A DNA stretch of 64,000 nt. Origin: Hymenopellis radicata. Its lineage: Eukaryota; Basidiomycota; Agaricomycetes; Agaricales; Physalacriaceae. The notes under the pieces were generated by a model. The model did not search any database. It was not told the origin of the DNA and saw only the letters and a program-made list of their open reading frames with translations. The stretch lies in contig JADNRX010000053.1 in assembly GCA_015501595.1 (NCBI GenBank), positions 124,001-188,000 on the forward strand, in the 5' to 3' direction. Within the stretch, counting starts at the first letter, position 1. Every line of letters begins with the position of its first letter. Both the position numbers and the translations under genes were made by a program. Shown here in pieces: positions 1 through 11,384 of the stretch.

Positions 1-1075
1 CATCGTTGTAGGCAAAATCCCACTGAACAGTCCCCGTAATGTAGTGCACATCTGGGATCTCATCCGGACCCAGTTCAACGCCCTCGTATTCCGGTCTCTT
101 GATGGCATTGATGCCCTACCGACGCTTGCGCTGAGAATGCCATGCAAAAAGATCATCGAGGGTACTCACCATCTTCATGCCATCGCCGTGTTCACCAGCC
201 AACTCCTCCGTGTCGGCTTTTGTGGTCGCACCGAATGTCATCGTAGCCAACGTCAGAGGTTCATGCAGGTTGAAAAGCTCGATAGAAAACTCGTCCTCGG
301 ATGTAACTTGAAGGCTAATCCAGCCGAGTAGACGAGGGTCACTCCATCTTCCACAGTCCCCCTTGCGTTCGAAGCGACGTCGACTGGCAGGGCGCTTCCC
401 GGATTGATTTGGATTGCCGTTTGGCTTGGAGGGAGTAGGTGGGTGGGGAAGAGAAGGTGGTTCAGGAAGGGTATCTTTGACGGTAAAGACAAATGTAATC
501 ATAGTCCCAATGTTGAGAGCATCGAGGTCGCCCAATATAGGAATGCCAGCTTCAGCGTCCGACTGTAACGGTTCTCCACCGCGTAGAGTAGTGACATGGA
601 TGTCATCGGAGGTTGCGGCGGGTCTTTTGGACTGCATAAACGCGACGCACCCATCCCAGACATTTTGAAAAAGCTCGCGCAGGCCAGCATCTCTACCCCA
701 GTGCCCATTGTCACCGTAGTCAGCTTGCACGTTCAAATCCTTGCGCTTTTTTAAGGCCGGCAGGCCATGCGTATGGATAGCGTATTCCGTGTTGAATGGG
801 CCAGCTTCCGGAAGTTTGGGCTTTGACGGTTTTCGCTTTCTCACTGCGCCGCCGGCGTCGTTTCGTCCGCGCTTCTGTGTGTGTCCATCATCGTCGTCGT
901 CATCGTCGTCCTCGTCCTCGTAGTCTGATGCCTGGACACTTTTAACGGACTCTGAACAAGTGCAACAAATAAACCTCACATGTCCAGAAAGTCTAGCCAG
1001 AAGCGACGGCCGTACACCGTCCAGTGGAAAGGAACGAATCGCAGTTTGAGGCCGAGAGTAAGGACGCGTCGCCAT
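1..1075 (-). CDS. GHKL-type ATPase-like protein, partial (3' end beyond left edge)
   Basis: The reading frame begins at an ATG at 1075. It contains an Asp/Glu-rich low-complexity tract (about residues 50-65 before splicing) and a basic KRKPSKPK stretch that could be a nuclear signal. It then has LRELFQNVWDGC, which fits the N-box (E-x3-N-x2-D) of GHKL (Hsp90/MORC/MutL) ATPases. Further on, GEHGDGMK resembles the glycine-rich ATP-lid motif. A probable intron (donor GTGAGT near 170, acceptor TAG near 116) joins GDGMKM to GINAIKRPEYEG, which runs off position 1. A second in-frame intron of about 48 bp probably lies near 935-985. ATP binding is inferred from the motifs only. No partner or pathway is visible; a MORC-like chromatin role is possible but unproven. 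Confidence 0.6.
905..920 (+). repeat. short trinucleotide tract encoding poly-Asp
   Basis: Repeated cgt/cat triplets (about 885-930) read on the minus strand as GAC/GAT/GAG codons and give the acidic run of the GHKL-like protein. It is a coding microsatellite and a likely site of length variation. Confidence 0.5.
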
Positions 1076-1669
1076 CGCAGGAGGAAGGCGCCTCGGTCTG
1101 GATTCGCGGGAGCAGCTGAACGAGGCTGCTCAGTGCTAGATCAAAGTGTCAGCTTTGATCGAGTCTGCCTAAGCGGCGGCTTGTTCAGGGTCAATGCGTC
1201 GATCGACGCGCTCGCGCTCGCGTCCTCGTTAACGTTTCTCTTGATCTCCTTATTCCTTTCATTCTCCAGTATATCTAGACCCAGCGAGTGGTGACGGAGC
1301 TTGTCTCACACTGCTCGCAGTACTTATCCCGTGTAGTCACGTACATGCAATTTCCCCACCCACCTCTCTAAACATTTCTTTTTATTTTATACCTACTCCG
1401 AGTCATTACATACCGCCGTAGTTAACTGGGCTTGTCCTCTTCGGGCACACGAGAACCGGTCTTTCACAATCTCACCTTGTTTCCAGTCCCTTGGCAGTCC
1501 TCTCTCCTCAAAAACTCTCACACTCTCTCCTCCTCTTAGACTTCTTCCTCAGCGGAGACGTGCGCATTGAATACGTAGGATAGATTTAACGAATGATATA
1601 CAAAGGAGCGAAACAGGAATGAAGGGAGGGTTCTAGGGAGTGTGGTACGCTCGTGGACCCACGGGATAC
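1076..1669. other. intergenic region (5' flank of GHKL-like gene, 3' flank of S41 gene)
   Basis: No convincing coding frame was found. The stretch carries CT-rich tracts (about 1490-1550), as is common upstream of fungal genes, and must hold the promoter of the leftward GHKL-like gene and the polyadenylation region of the leftward S41-type gene. Confidence 0.4.
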
Positions 1670-4350
1670 TCAAAACAACTTCGCCACCGTATCCCAGATC
1701 GCAGCCGGGTTATTCGCCCTAGAGAACAAAAACAGTCAACACAGAGCGCAACCAAAGCTCGGTCAACACTCACAAGTCCAGAGTCAACGGCAGATTGATA
1801 TTCGCAGGCCTGTCTTGCCATTCTTCACACCAAAGTTAGTAAAAGCTCAATCCCCAAGAAGAATGGACAAACCTTCCGGCTGGGTTGGATCGACAATGCC
1901 ATATCCAAGTCGCCAGGTGATACCTAGCACGCCATTGACAATCAAATCAGGAGGCGCCGCTGCATCATCTTTGAGACCCGCAGTCTTCATCGACAGTCAA
2001 GCTGTGTTCTCTGTCAAGCATGAAGAGCACAAACCTTGATCTCGCTATCGATAGTCGTGAAGACTGTGCTCTGTCCACCTACGGTACCACAGTACTTTTG
2101 ATCAACGTCCGATTTGCCACCCACGACGACGGTGGTCGAGCCCTCAAGTTTAGCCATTGTTATCTGCAACAATATGAGCTCGAGTTCGTCAAACAGTGAG
2201 GTTGGTTTACACTGAAGAGAGAGCACGAGCTGCCACATCTATCATCTTCGTCAGCACAACTTTAGTAACGCAGTGTATATCGACCAACCTGCCATTAGAC
2301 ACGATAGCGACCTGGGAGCCATCGAAGAGCGCAGAATCAGGTGCGTCAGTCGGAAAACTCAATTCAGGAGGACAATCGGTTCCCAAGCTGAAGAAGCCGA
2401 ATGTCAACGGGTCCAGTTCGTAGGAAGGAAAACTCACGTCTGACTAAAAGCGTCAGGCCGTCCATTCACGACCTTCTCCACCGGCGGCTCAAGCCAGTTC
2501 ACGTCAGGGCCGAACTGAGCATTATCGAGATCCCACCAGTTGAGAGGATTATACAGCATAACAGTGCTGGGATCGACCGTATCAGGCGCGTCGACAATGT
2601 TCTGCACGATATGCCTGGCGAGTACTGGATCACGAGCGGTCGTGTTCAAGCCCGCTTGAGGAACAGTCGTCGACTTGGGGCCCACGATGATGCGGTGTAA
2701 GAACTACATCAACCGTCAATCACTGATGCATGGATGAAATGCATACTTACATGCGCAACGCAAATATATCCGCCTCCGTTGTTAGTCTGGACGTTACGGA
2801 GGATCAGCACTACGATGTGAATAGGCACATAAATCAGACGCACCACATCAACGATAAGACGTTCCGCTCCGTTGGATTTCAGAGTCACGAGACCATCGAG
2901 CAATCCTTGCATCATATCGTTGTAACCCGCGCCTGAAAAACTGCCAAGGGCTAGAACACCAGTCGTATTATCAGCAAGCATGTAGAACTCTCCCACTCCA
3001 AAGCCGCTGACTGGCTCCTGTGGGGGTTGCGCGCGGGAGGAAGAACGACATCGGTCAAAGGACTGCTGTCTAGAAGCACGTTCACCGGGTGCGCTCCCTC
3101 CGTTACTGGCGCCTGTTGCACTTTCGCCATCGACGATCGCGAGGTGTCAGCCTGGTCATAGTAGTTGGCGCCATTGGTATCATTGTCAGCTAAACAGTTT
3201 CCTGCGCGGAACGACGCCCCATCGGTGAAAGGGACTGTGGAGCTGCCAATACGAGAGAAATACGGGATCTGAATGAATCGTAAAGTTGGATGCAAAAGTA
3301 TGTCAAACAAAGCACGTACGACAACTGATTGCGTCTCAGTCGCGCCCTCCAGCTGCACCAGAAGCTCGACAGAGTCTGAAAGAGGGAGGGACTGTTGGGC
3401 AAAGTTTCCCAGGAGATAGGTCCAAGTGGACGTAGATCGTTGATAGCTGGCAAAGAAGCTGTGATTACATTAGAATGGCCCTGGTGTTCACGAGGCGACA
3501 AAAACTCACCCGTTCTGTCGCGTGCCAAAACCTTGATATCCTCCAGCAATAAGAGCATTCGCATTCACAGCTTCAAATGGGTCTGCTCCGTTAATCTGAA
3601 GCACCTTAGCTCCGTTCAACTACGTGATACTGCGTGAGTGGTAGCATTGGGGAACTGAGAGATGGAAGTCGTACAGCTTTCAGACCTCCTTCAACAGACG
3701 AGGAAATAGCTTCCTCCCATGCGGATAGCTGGTCAGCAAACTCAGCGGATGCAACATCTACAAAAAGGTTAGCATTGTTTGGGTGAATGTGTTGCAATTA
3801 CCATAGGCTTCTGAAGCGATGTGTACTTCCTCTCCATTCACAAGAACAAGAGGAGTCGGAAGGTAGTTTATAAACGCCGCTACGAACAGAGTTCAGTTAC
3901 TACACATAAAGAACGTTGATGAGACATACAATCGTAGCAGAGGTTGATCCAAACACAATGACCATCGTTAAACCGCTTCAGGGCGCGCGATATGTCAATG
4001 TGGAGGTCGTAGTCTGAATCGTAGTCCTGGAAACCAATACGTGCAAGGTCAGCGGCTATGTCCTCGTGTGTATCTGCGTAAGGCGACGGCGCTTGAAACT
4101 CATAGTTGGTGGAGGTGTGGAATGCTAGTGTTTTGTTGACCACTTCAATGATCTGTATGATGTTTAGCACAAATCGCTTCAAATCGCCCAGTAAACGCAC
4201 GTTGGACCTTTCATTCTCGTTAACAGCGAACGAAGAGTAGCACGCGCGAAGTTGAGCCGGGGTTACCCATTTCTGTCCGCCTATCGTCGCGCACGGATCC
4301 TGGGCTGCAACAGCAGCGATGAGAGTGAGGGCCAAAGCGACCGAAAGCAT
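1670..4350 (-). CDS. secreted S41-type (tail-specific/CPAF-like) peptidase family protein
   Basis: It starts at the ATG at 4350 with a clear signal peptide (hydrophobic LSVALALTLIAAVAA then QDP). Many short introns join the exons. Conserved blocks, in order, are an N-terminal region with Cys residues (CATIGGQKW), ALKRFNDGHC, VGEFYMLADNTTGVLALGSF, NNGGGYICVAH, NGRCGSSCSLF and GGKSDVDQKYCGTVGGQS. The protein ends LANNPAAIWDTVAKLF at the TGA at 1670-1672. The NNGGG and NGRC-S-S blocks are those of the fungal S41 family, where the Ser of the second block is the expected nucleophile; I infer this by analogy. The frame breaks by one base near 3036 at a run of three G (plus strand), which one extra base would restore. 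It is probably extracellular; the substrate is unknown. Confidence 0.8.
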
Positions 4351-5298
4351 GATGGTTTACCGTAACCAGCTGAGAAATCTTCTATTTAAGCTTACAGCTT
4401 GGGAAAATCGGCCGTCAGGAATGCTTCTCGTTAATGAGGGACCCTTCCACATGCTGCAACAGTATATCCGGGGTGCAGCCGTAATCCAGAGGTAGCGAGC
4501 AATCACGCGTGTTTTGAATTGACTCGCACGCGATTTCAGGAATCTGCACGCCTGACCGATCCCGCATCAGATTTTCTGTCTTGGCGTCATTTAGTCAGCT
4601 AAAGAGCGAAGGAGAAGGCAGCGCTCAGCGCTCACCTTCCGTAGGATGTCGATGATGGTGGTCGAAAGAAGAGAATGAGCGACGATCGCGAATGTCACAC
4701 TGATTGGAAACGCTGCTGCAAAGAGAGCGCCCAGGAGCGCCCATGCACCCGCCCTTTCAGTGTTCTAATATCAAATCACAACGCTTTTCTTTCATACTTT
4801 TGCCCGCGGTTTCACAAACCCCGAGAACGCCGCCCACCGCCTCGAGTCTTCTGTTGGCCTGTCGTTACTGTCCTGTACCCCGCCTCACGCCGACAGGGAG
4901 AAGACAAAGGAGCGATAGCTGAGTAGAGGCCACTTCAATTTACAGGATCGCTCTCGTCTCAAACATTGTCCCCAAGTATACTACTTCGGTGTGGCGCGTG
5001 TCACGTCTCAATACGCCGAGAACCGCCTCAATGAGCCCAAAATGTTTAGGATTGTAGAACAAAAGTTGTTGAATATCCTTTCAACGAAGCAGTGGAGAAT
5101 TTATGATCCAATGAACCACTAGAGATGGGAACAAGTTGATACAGTATATTCTATCTCGCCGACAGGGAAAATCAAGGAGAGGAGAGGCTTGAAGCATTCC
5201 GTTCACCAGCACCGCGCATTTTTCAAGGGAGAGCAAAGGATACAAAGCTTTTGTAACAGAAAGCATACAGAATAACGATACACCCATACTAACATAGA
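4351..5298. other. intergenic region upstream of the S41 gene, downstream of CFT1
   Basis: No supported gene. A Cys/Arg/Pro-rich open frame on the plus strand (about 4675-4926) has no start context, introns or recognisable motif, and I regard it as chance. The region serves as promoter for the leftward S41-type gene and as 3' flank of CFT1. Confidence 0.4.
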
Positions 5299-8200
5299 TC
5301 ACCAAGCCGAGCCCTGCGTGAGAGATATCCAGTCACTCAGCACCACAGACCTCTCCGTGCCAATCTGGCGCGTCATCTCTATCTGACGCGTGGTCGACAG
5401 ACACGCGAACTGCGAAATCAAGTTCCCATCTAGTGTGCCCTTACTCAGAGGCCTCGAAACGAAATCATTACGGACGATACTGTGACCAGGCGAGTGAGAC
5501 GACAAGCAGTGTTATAATGAGCGTGAAAGCAACGTACCGGAAGACTTTGGGATTCAGCGCCGCGGTGTGCTGAATGTTCCTCGTCAATTGTCCTTGAAGC
5601 AGCTCTAGTCGCTTTGACACGGCCTCGTCCACTGGTATTAGACAAGCAATAGACCCATTGGTGGCGCCTACCTCAATCAGCTGGTGACGCGGAGAAAAAA
5701 AAAGCCAAGACATACCGTATACTAGCTTAGTTTGCGGTATGAGTGCGTCCTGCTGGCGAGTAGCGATCATTGCAGAGGTCCGATACTCAGCATGACTTGT
5801 ATACTCAGTGCGGAGTAGAAGGGCAGTACCGTCCCGCGATTCGGGATCTGTGGTCCAAGTTGAGAGCGAGCAATCGTGGTTAACCGAGTCTGCTTACCAG
5901 TAGGATTATAGTCGTATATTCGTACGACACCTTCTTCATCGCTTGTCACAATCGAAAACTCTTCCTCTTGGAAAAAGAAATCAACATTAGTGACGCATAC
6001 CCGATTCAGATCCTTCCCGAGCACAACCAACTTGTACGGGTCCTCCTTTTGCAACAAAGTCAGAAGAGCCTGACCACGTCATCATGCCATACCACAAACC
6101 TGGAATGCGACGAAAGAAACACTCTTCACCGCGTCGCCAATGAGCAGCAAGTTCTTGACAGACCGCAGCGACGTGACATAAACTCCTACATCCAAAAATG
6201 CGACTCCCACGAGGCGCTCGTCAGCGTCGAACGCACGTACAAAGATCTGGGTGATGGCCCGTTGAATTTTACGTTAGGCAACAGCAAGGCAGACAGACCT
6301 TTTGTCCCATAGATGAAACCAAATACCCTTCGAACCCAGACAGAGCCGTCACCGGACCTTTCGCGTCGTCACGACACAACAGCTTGAGCTTGTACCATCG
6401 CTTGGGGGCTGCCGCCGATGAATGGTCAGGCACAACCTCCACAATGTCAAAGATATAGGTCTATACAATTCGGATATGAGCTCGAAATGCTCAGATCACA
6501 GTCGAATTCTTACGCAGCCCTTCGTGGCGAGATCTTCACCACGGTTAATACTGGTCCCAACAGCAATGAACGTCTTTATGCCCGTCTCCGTGCTGGATGT
6601 CTCTAATGTGACGCACTCGACAGCGGTCACAAATTCATTTGAAGCAAACTCGAAGCTGCCCATACCATGAGTCGCGTCGGGTGACATGCAGCGAGGTACG
6701 TGCTTACCCGTCCATCGTCACCCAAACGTCTGGCGAAATGAGCTCGAGGGTCGAGCACTCCGCCATGGGGTAGCTCACATTAGGTGCTGCAGTTCATTAG
6801 CCCCACCCCGCCCACCGAAACAAAGAAAGCTCACCATCAGGCTCCAAAGCCTGTTCCCGTCCTCGTCAAATGAAGCAAACGTAGCCTCGAGGGTCGACGC
6901 CGCAACAATCAAGGTCGTCGATGGCTCAAACAGGATGTTGGAGTAGTGCCGCCCACGAGGAATGAATCGAGATGGCAGCGGACCGTCAAACTGGAAATTC
7001 GGCATCCACTCTAGGAGACTCTGGCCCTGAAACAGCAATGAGTTACACAAGTGGAGGACTACACGCGACCACGCACCTCTTCGGAGTACAGCAGGAAATC
7101 GCCTTTCGAGTCCCAAAGGGAACATGGGGTGAAAGCATGGACAACGCCGTGACCGGATGGGTATAATTGTACGCCACCTTTGTCTGAGGAAATGATCCAA
7201 CTGGGGTTGTCGCCAGTGAAGAAGACGCCTGTGTAGGTCGCTCCAGAAGTCCGTGTTGTATTAAACGGAATGAATGAGCGTGATATCCTCTTCTGCTCTG
7301 CGATTATGCTCTTCTCCGTCTCGTCTGGCCGTTGTATTTCGAATGCCTTCGAGAGGACCTTGACGAATTTAATGTTCAGGGTCGCTGGTCTGGGTGTTGC
7401 CGGCGGCTCTAAGGCTGAACCAGCGGGAAGGAGTTGGTAGATCGCCATTTGTCCGCATCGTAAGAAGACCTTGATGTATGTGCATTAGAAGAGAGAGCTA
7501 GCCACTGGGAAACACACTCACAAATAGATGCATTTCAGGTGATGTTTCGCCCAGAGGTGCCACCAAGATCTGTTCAATGTCTAAATCCTGAGGTTTTCTG
7601 GGAGGATCTTGAGGTGTCGACACCGAGACTGGACTGTGAGAGTCAGTCACCACTGTCTGCAGAGTCGCAAACGCTTCTGTAGAAAACACCAATTGGAGCT
7701 TCGGAAGCGACCAGATCTGTAACAGGTTCAGCTTTGAGTAGGTTGCAACGAGAATATCCATCAAACCTCGACGACGCCTTGCGGTCGGACTAGTACTAGC
7801 CACTGAGATCGTGTAGGCGGACCCATGACGTTCTGTAATGTCGTGGTAACTTTTTCGCTAATCGCGCTGCTCGGTACCGCATTTGTCTCCAAAGCGTTCA
7901 ACATTAGACCCGTATGATCAGTGAAGAAGCCTCCAGCCAAATATTTGGATGTCTGTCACCGTATCAAAGGTAAGAATTCACTGGAAAAAACTGAAGGTCG
8001 TAGACCGACCTTGTCGCCCATAGGAGACATATCCTTACGCCGTATCTTGCCCCGGTCGGTTTCGATGAACAGCCCGATGGTATCATCCTCTCGGACTATC
8101 AGGACGAATGGATCTGCGATACTGCACGCCCGTATTTTTGGTCTTGGTCCGGTCGCGTCTACATCCTTTATACACTGTCTTTCGGTGCCATCTGAATTGG

Positions 8201-10643
8201 TGTTGAGAGCCACACGACTAAAAGACCGTGATAGTACTTACCAGGTTCTAATACTCGAATAGAACCGGTCATAACATGTAATATCGCTGTCCTTTGGAAG
8301 AATGTGCCAGCGCCGACTGTCGTCCCCGGTATCCGTGTTATGATATTTACGTCGCTCTTCACTGAGCGAACAGCAATCTTTGGGGAGGCGATAAGTCACT
8401 ATGGAGATTACAGCTCGAAACAAACGCACTCTAGATACGCCAGGAGACGGTATCGCGTCCGTGCTGATGATAAGAGTGTCGTGTTCTGGTTGATAGGGAT
8501 TCGAAGATCGTTCAAAGGAGGCACCGCCCGACTTTACAGGCTGTCGGATTGGTAGCGACCACATCCCGCGCAAACCGCCGATAGCGTGGAGTTTTCCTTT
8601 CTTTTTCGACGGAAGATCGCGCTAAAGGTATATCGTTAATGAGAATGATTTTTCAATAAACTGAATGCTACCTGGAACAGTGTGAAGCCACCCATGTGGC
8701 CGGCACCAGTCGCTGCGACGAGTTCAGCGACACTCCGTTCCTACAGAGTCAACGTCAGGATAGCATTGGTTTCAATTAGCATAAACTTACACCGTTTCGA
8801 GCTAGTGAAAACACGAGATCCGAAACTGGCCCATGTGCGGGGAGTGAATCGCATAGCGATAGTTGCAACACTGTCCGAGTCTGCTTGGGAACTCCGTTCG
8901 TAACAGTACCGTTTGTCGTCTGGGTTTCTTGTACCGTAGATGGTCCGTAGATATCTGCTCTTCCCTTGATAAAAGCATCAAAGACGTATCAAAACCACCG
9001 CACCTTCATCATCATCCAGATCCATCATCTGTGCTGGTTTAACGACAGCCGTTGTGGCGTCGCCCATTACAGTATCTTCCTCGTCAATCTCTTCTTCGAC
9101 TTTAGCCGACCGAACAAGCACTGATGGTCCAACAGCACTACCAACAAGCAGTAGGTCATCTTCTGTTAACTTCTGGACGACGCTCGGGATCGCCGTCTGC
9201 GCGAGGGGTGGCCCCATAACCAATTTAGAGACATTTCTTCCTTCGGCAACAACATCCACGGGATATACTGTGCCATCCTTGAGGATGAGGAGGAATGTTT
9301 TATCATCTACGAAGACGGAACGAGACCCCTCCAATACCAAATCGCAATTTTCCTGGTCCGGCGCGACGGTAAATGGGAGATCGCTCATCCTGGAAGCCCA
9401 TCCATTGACGGGGAGCGTGACGCGCCGTCCAGCTTGATCAACATACATGATCGCGTTGCTGGCGATGATGATCACACCACCGAGTTCACTAGAGCAAGGC
9501 AAGAGGTATATGCAGTCGTGGGGGAGGCCGTCTATGGACGCGATTATGGGGAAATTTTGAGAATAAATGTCAAGAGTGAACATGATGACTCTGAATGTAT
9601 CCTTGAACTCTTTGAGCCGCCCTGTCCAAGTTTCTTGGGCCTGGAAAAGAACAGCCATCGTCGGGTTGTGGAAGCCAGGGAGGAAGACAAAGTCTGCGAC
9701 GTGTTTAATGTTCTTGTCCACTGATACGGGGAGGTCTAGGATGAAGCTGGGCGAGTAGGGTATCACTCTGGTATGGTCCTCCACGTCCATATCGGCATGA
9801 GACTGGTAGAACGGAAGTATAGCGATCGAGTCCTTGGGGAGAGACAGTGCTGCACACTTTGAATGCGGTTCAACTCGAAGTTGAGCGCGAAAGAGAGCAA
9901 TGTCGGCGTTCATCTGCAGAGTCAATTAGCACTGGATGGTATAGTAGGTAATATTGACGCGTACCACTTGCGGTGCTCGTTCGTATGTATGAATGGACAC
10001 CGTGATGAGGTCGTGCGTCTCGTCCGACCATTCCAAGAGGGCGAGCTGTTCGTTTCTCAGTCTCTTTCCACTGCTATCAACGATAAACACGCACCTTGGC
10101 ATCTCTAAACGATACTAGCAGACGGTCCAGCTTGTCCTCCAACGACGACACGACCTTGACGCATGCCATGCCAGTGACGATTCCATGCAGGCGGTGCTCG
10201 CGGAGAAAGTAGAATTTGGTAACGGTGGGCACACTTGCCTTTTCGTTGGTTGACTGAAGAGAGAGGTCAGTGTGTGAACACCAAATATAATAAAATTCAT
10301 GCAAGTAATGTACACAAGCATATTTCAAATGAATCACCTTGGCTATATTCACAAATCCATCTCCCTCCATCGACGTTTCTCCTTCCACCGACTCTGTATC
10401 CTTGCGAGTTTTGCCTTTCCTCTCTCGCTCCTCCTCGTACTGCCCGGAGACCTGTGCCAGCTCCTCCCTGACCTCGAAGATGCGCAAAATGTTGGATCTG
10501 GCAACGACCACATTGCAGAGCACTCTTGCAGCGAGTTCGTGGCGCGCAGATACTGGCACCGCTATAGTGGAATGGGTTAATTTGAGGCTGGCAAGGAATT
10601 CCACGCCACTGGGCGGAACAAGTTCCTGGTGAAGAGCATGCAT
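5299..10643 (-). CDS. CFT1: cleavage and polyadenylation factor subunit CFT1 / CPSF160
   Basis: This large multi-exon gene starts at the ATG at 10643 (MHALHQELVPPSGVEF, the characteristic start of basidiomycete CFT1) and ends at 5299 in VVLSDWISLTQGSAW. It is the scaffold of the nuclear pre-mRNA 3'-end cleavage/polyadenylation complex; the family has a WD40-type beta-propeller N-terminal half (MMS1_N) and a C-terminal CPSF_A domain. Recognisable stretches include DNTILL-like propeller text near 8978-9925 with an acidic linker (DLDDDEGA), KSDVNIITRIPGTT (about 8300), EPPATPRPATLNIKFVKV (about 7400), DPYKLVVLGKDLNRVCV (about 6000) and NPKVFRYVAF...VRNDFVSRPLSKGTLDGNL at the C-terminus. One frame break (+ strand about 6843, a missing G on the coding strand) interrupts the sequence before APNVSYP. 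Because the yeast homologue is essential, the break is probably technical. The upstream in-frame ATG at 10712 is not preferred. Confidence 0.93.
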
Positions 10644-11384
10644 TGTTAGACAAAAGAAACACCGTCCAGCGTCCAAGAAAAGGAGAGAAAAGCGAATGAT
10701 AGACGCGTTCAAACGTCAAGCCAGGACCAGACTCGGTCGGCACAGTTGCCGTGCTTTCAATCGGAGCTCAACTCGACCGGCTTATGCCGTCGATTGAACG
10801 ATCGTCCTTGCATCACGACTCCTCGTTGTACAACTCAGCACTCAGTGCTGAAGCAATGATGTTTCGATGTTGCGTTAAAAGCATCCCCGAGGCGACTCTT
10901 GGCGCCCGAGGATGTATTGTGGTTCGTGTTCTCTTCTTCAACTACATCATCTCTCATTGACTTTTCGGCTGCGTAGATAACTGACACTTATGTTTGAGAT
11001 TTAGACGAAGGGGTATCTTGCCCTATGTCCATTTGCTCCCCCGAAATGCTTCTTGCCGATGCGCTAGCCAGTCTGCACTGTGTTTCAGATTTTGTCTGCT
11101 GAAATCCGATTCTGCAGCTGGCTATAAAACTAACACCATACTCATCGTGGGGACTCGGAACGCAGTCTGACGAGTTGCCCGCAAGTGGGTCCTAGCATCG
11201 GGTTTCCGTGTATGAATCTGCAATAAGCTCCAGCATGATCGGCCCTCTTGAGTTTGTTGATCGAACACCTCGCGTCTCGTAGCAAGGTGAACTCGTGGAG
11301 GTAGCGCGATCCCAGTATTCCGCATGCCGCCAACATACTATAAATCCCTGGGTGGTCAGCCCCCGTTTCGGTCGAGTTCCACCC
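10644..11384. other. divergent promoter region between CFT1 and the Ser/Pro-rich gene
   Basis: About 740 bp separate the two divergent start codons (10643 and 11385). No supported coding frame was seen. It should hold both promoters; I could not pick a convincing TATA box. Confidence 0.4.

Noticed and set aside
4675..4926. Plus-strand open frame of 83 codons
   Set aside because: Cys/Arg/Pro-rich with no motif or splice structure; overlaps another frame of equal length and lies in the S41 promoter.
9054..9724. Plus-strand frames of 96-127 codons
   Set aside because: Antisense shadows of a long, clearly coding CFT1 exon on the minus strand.
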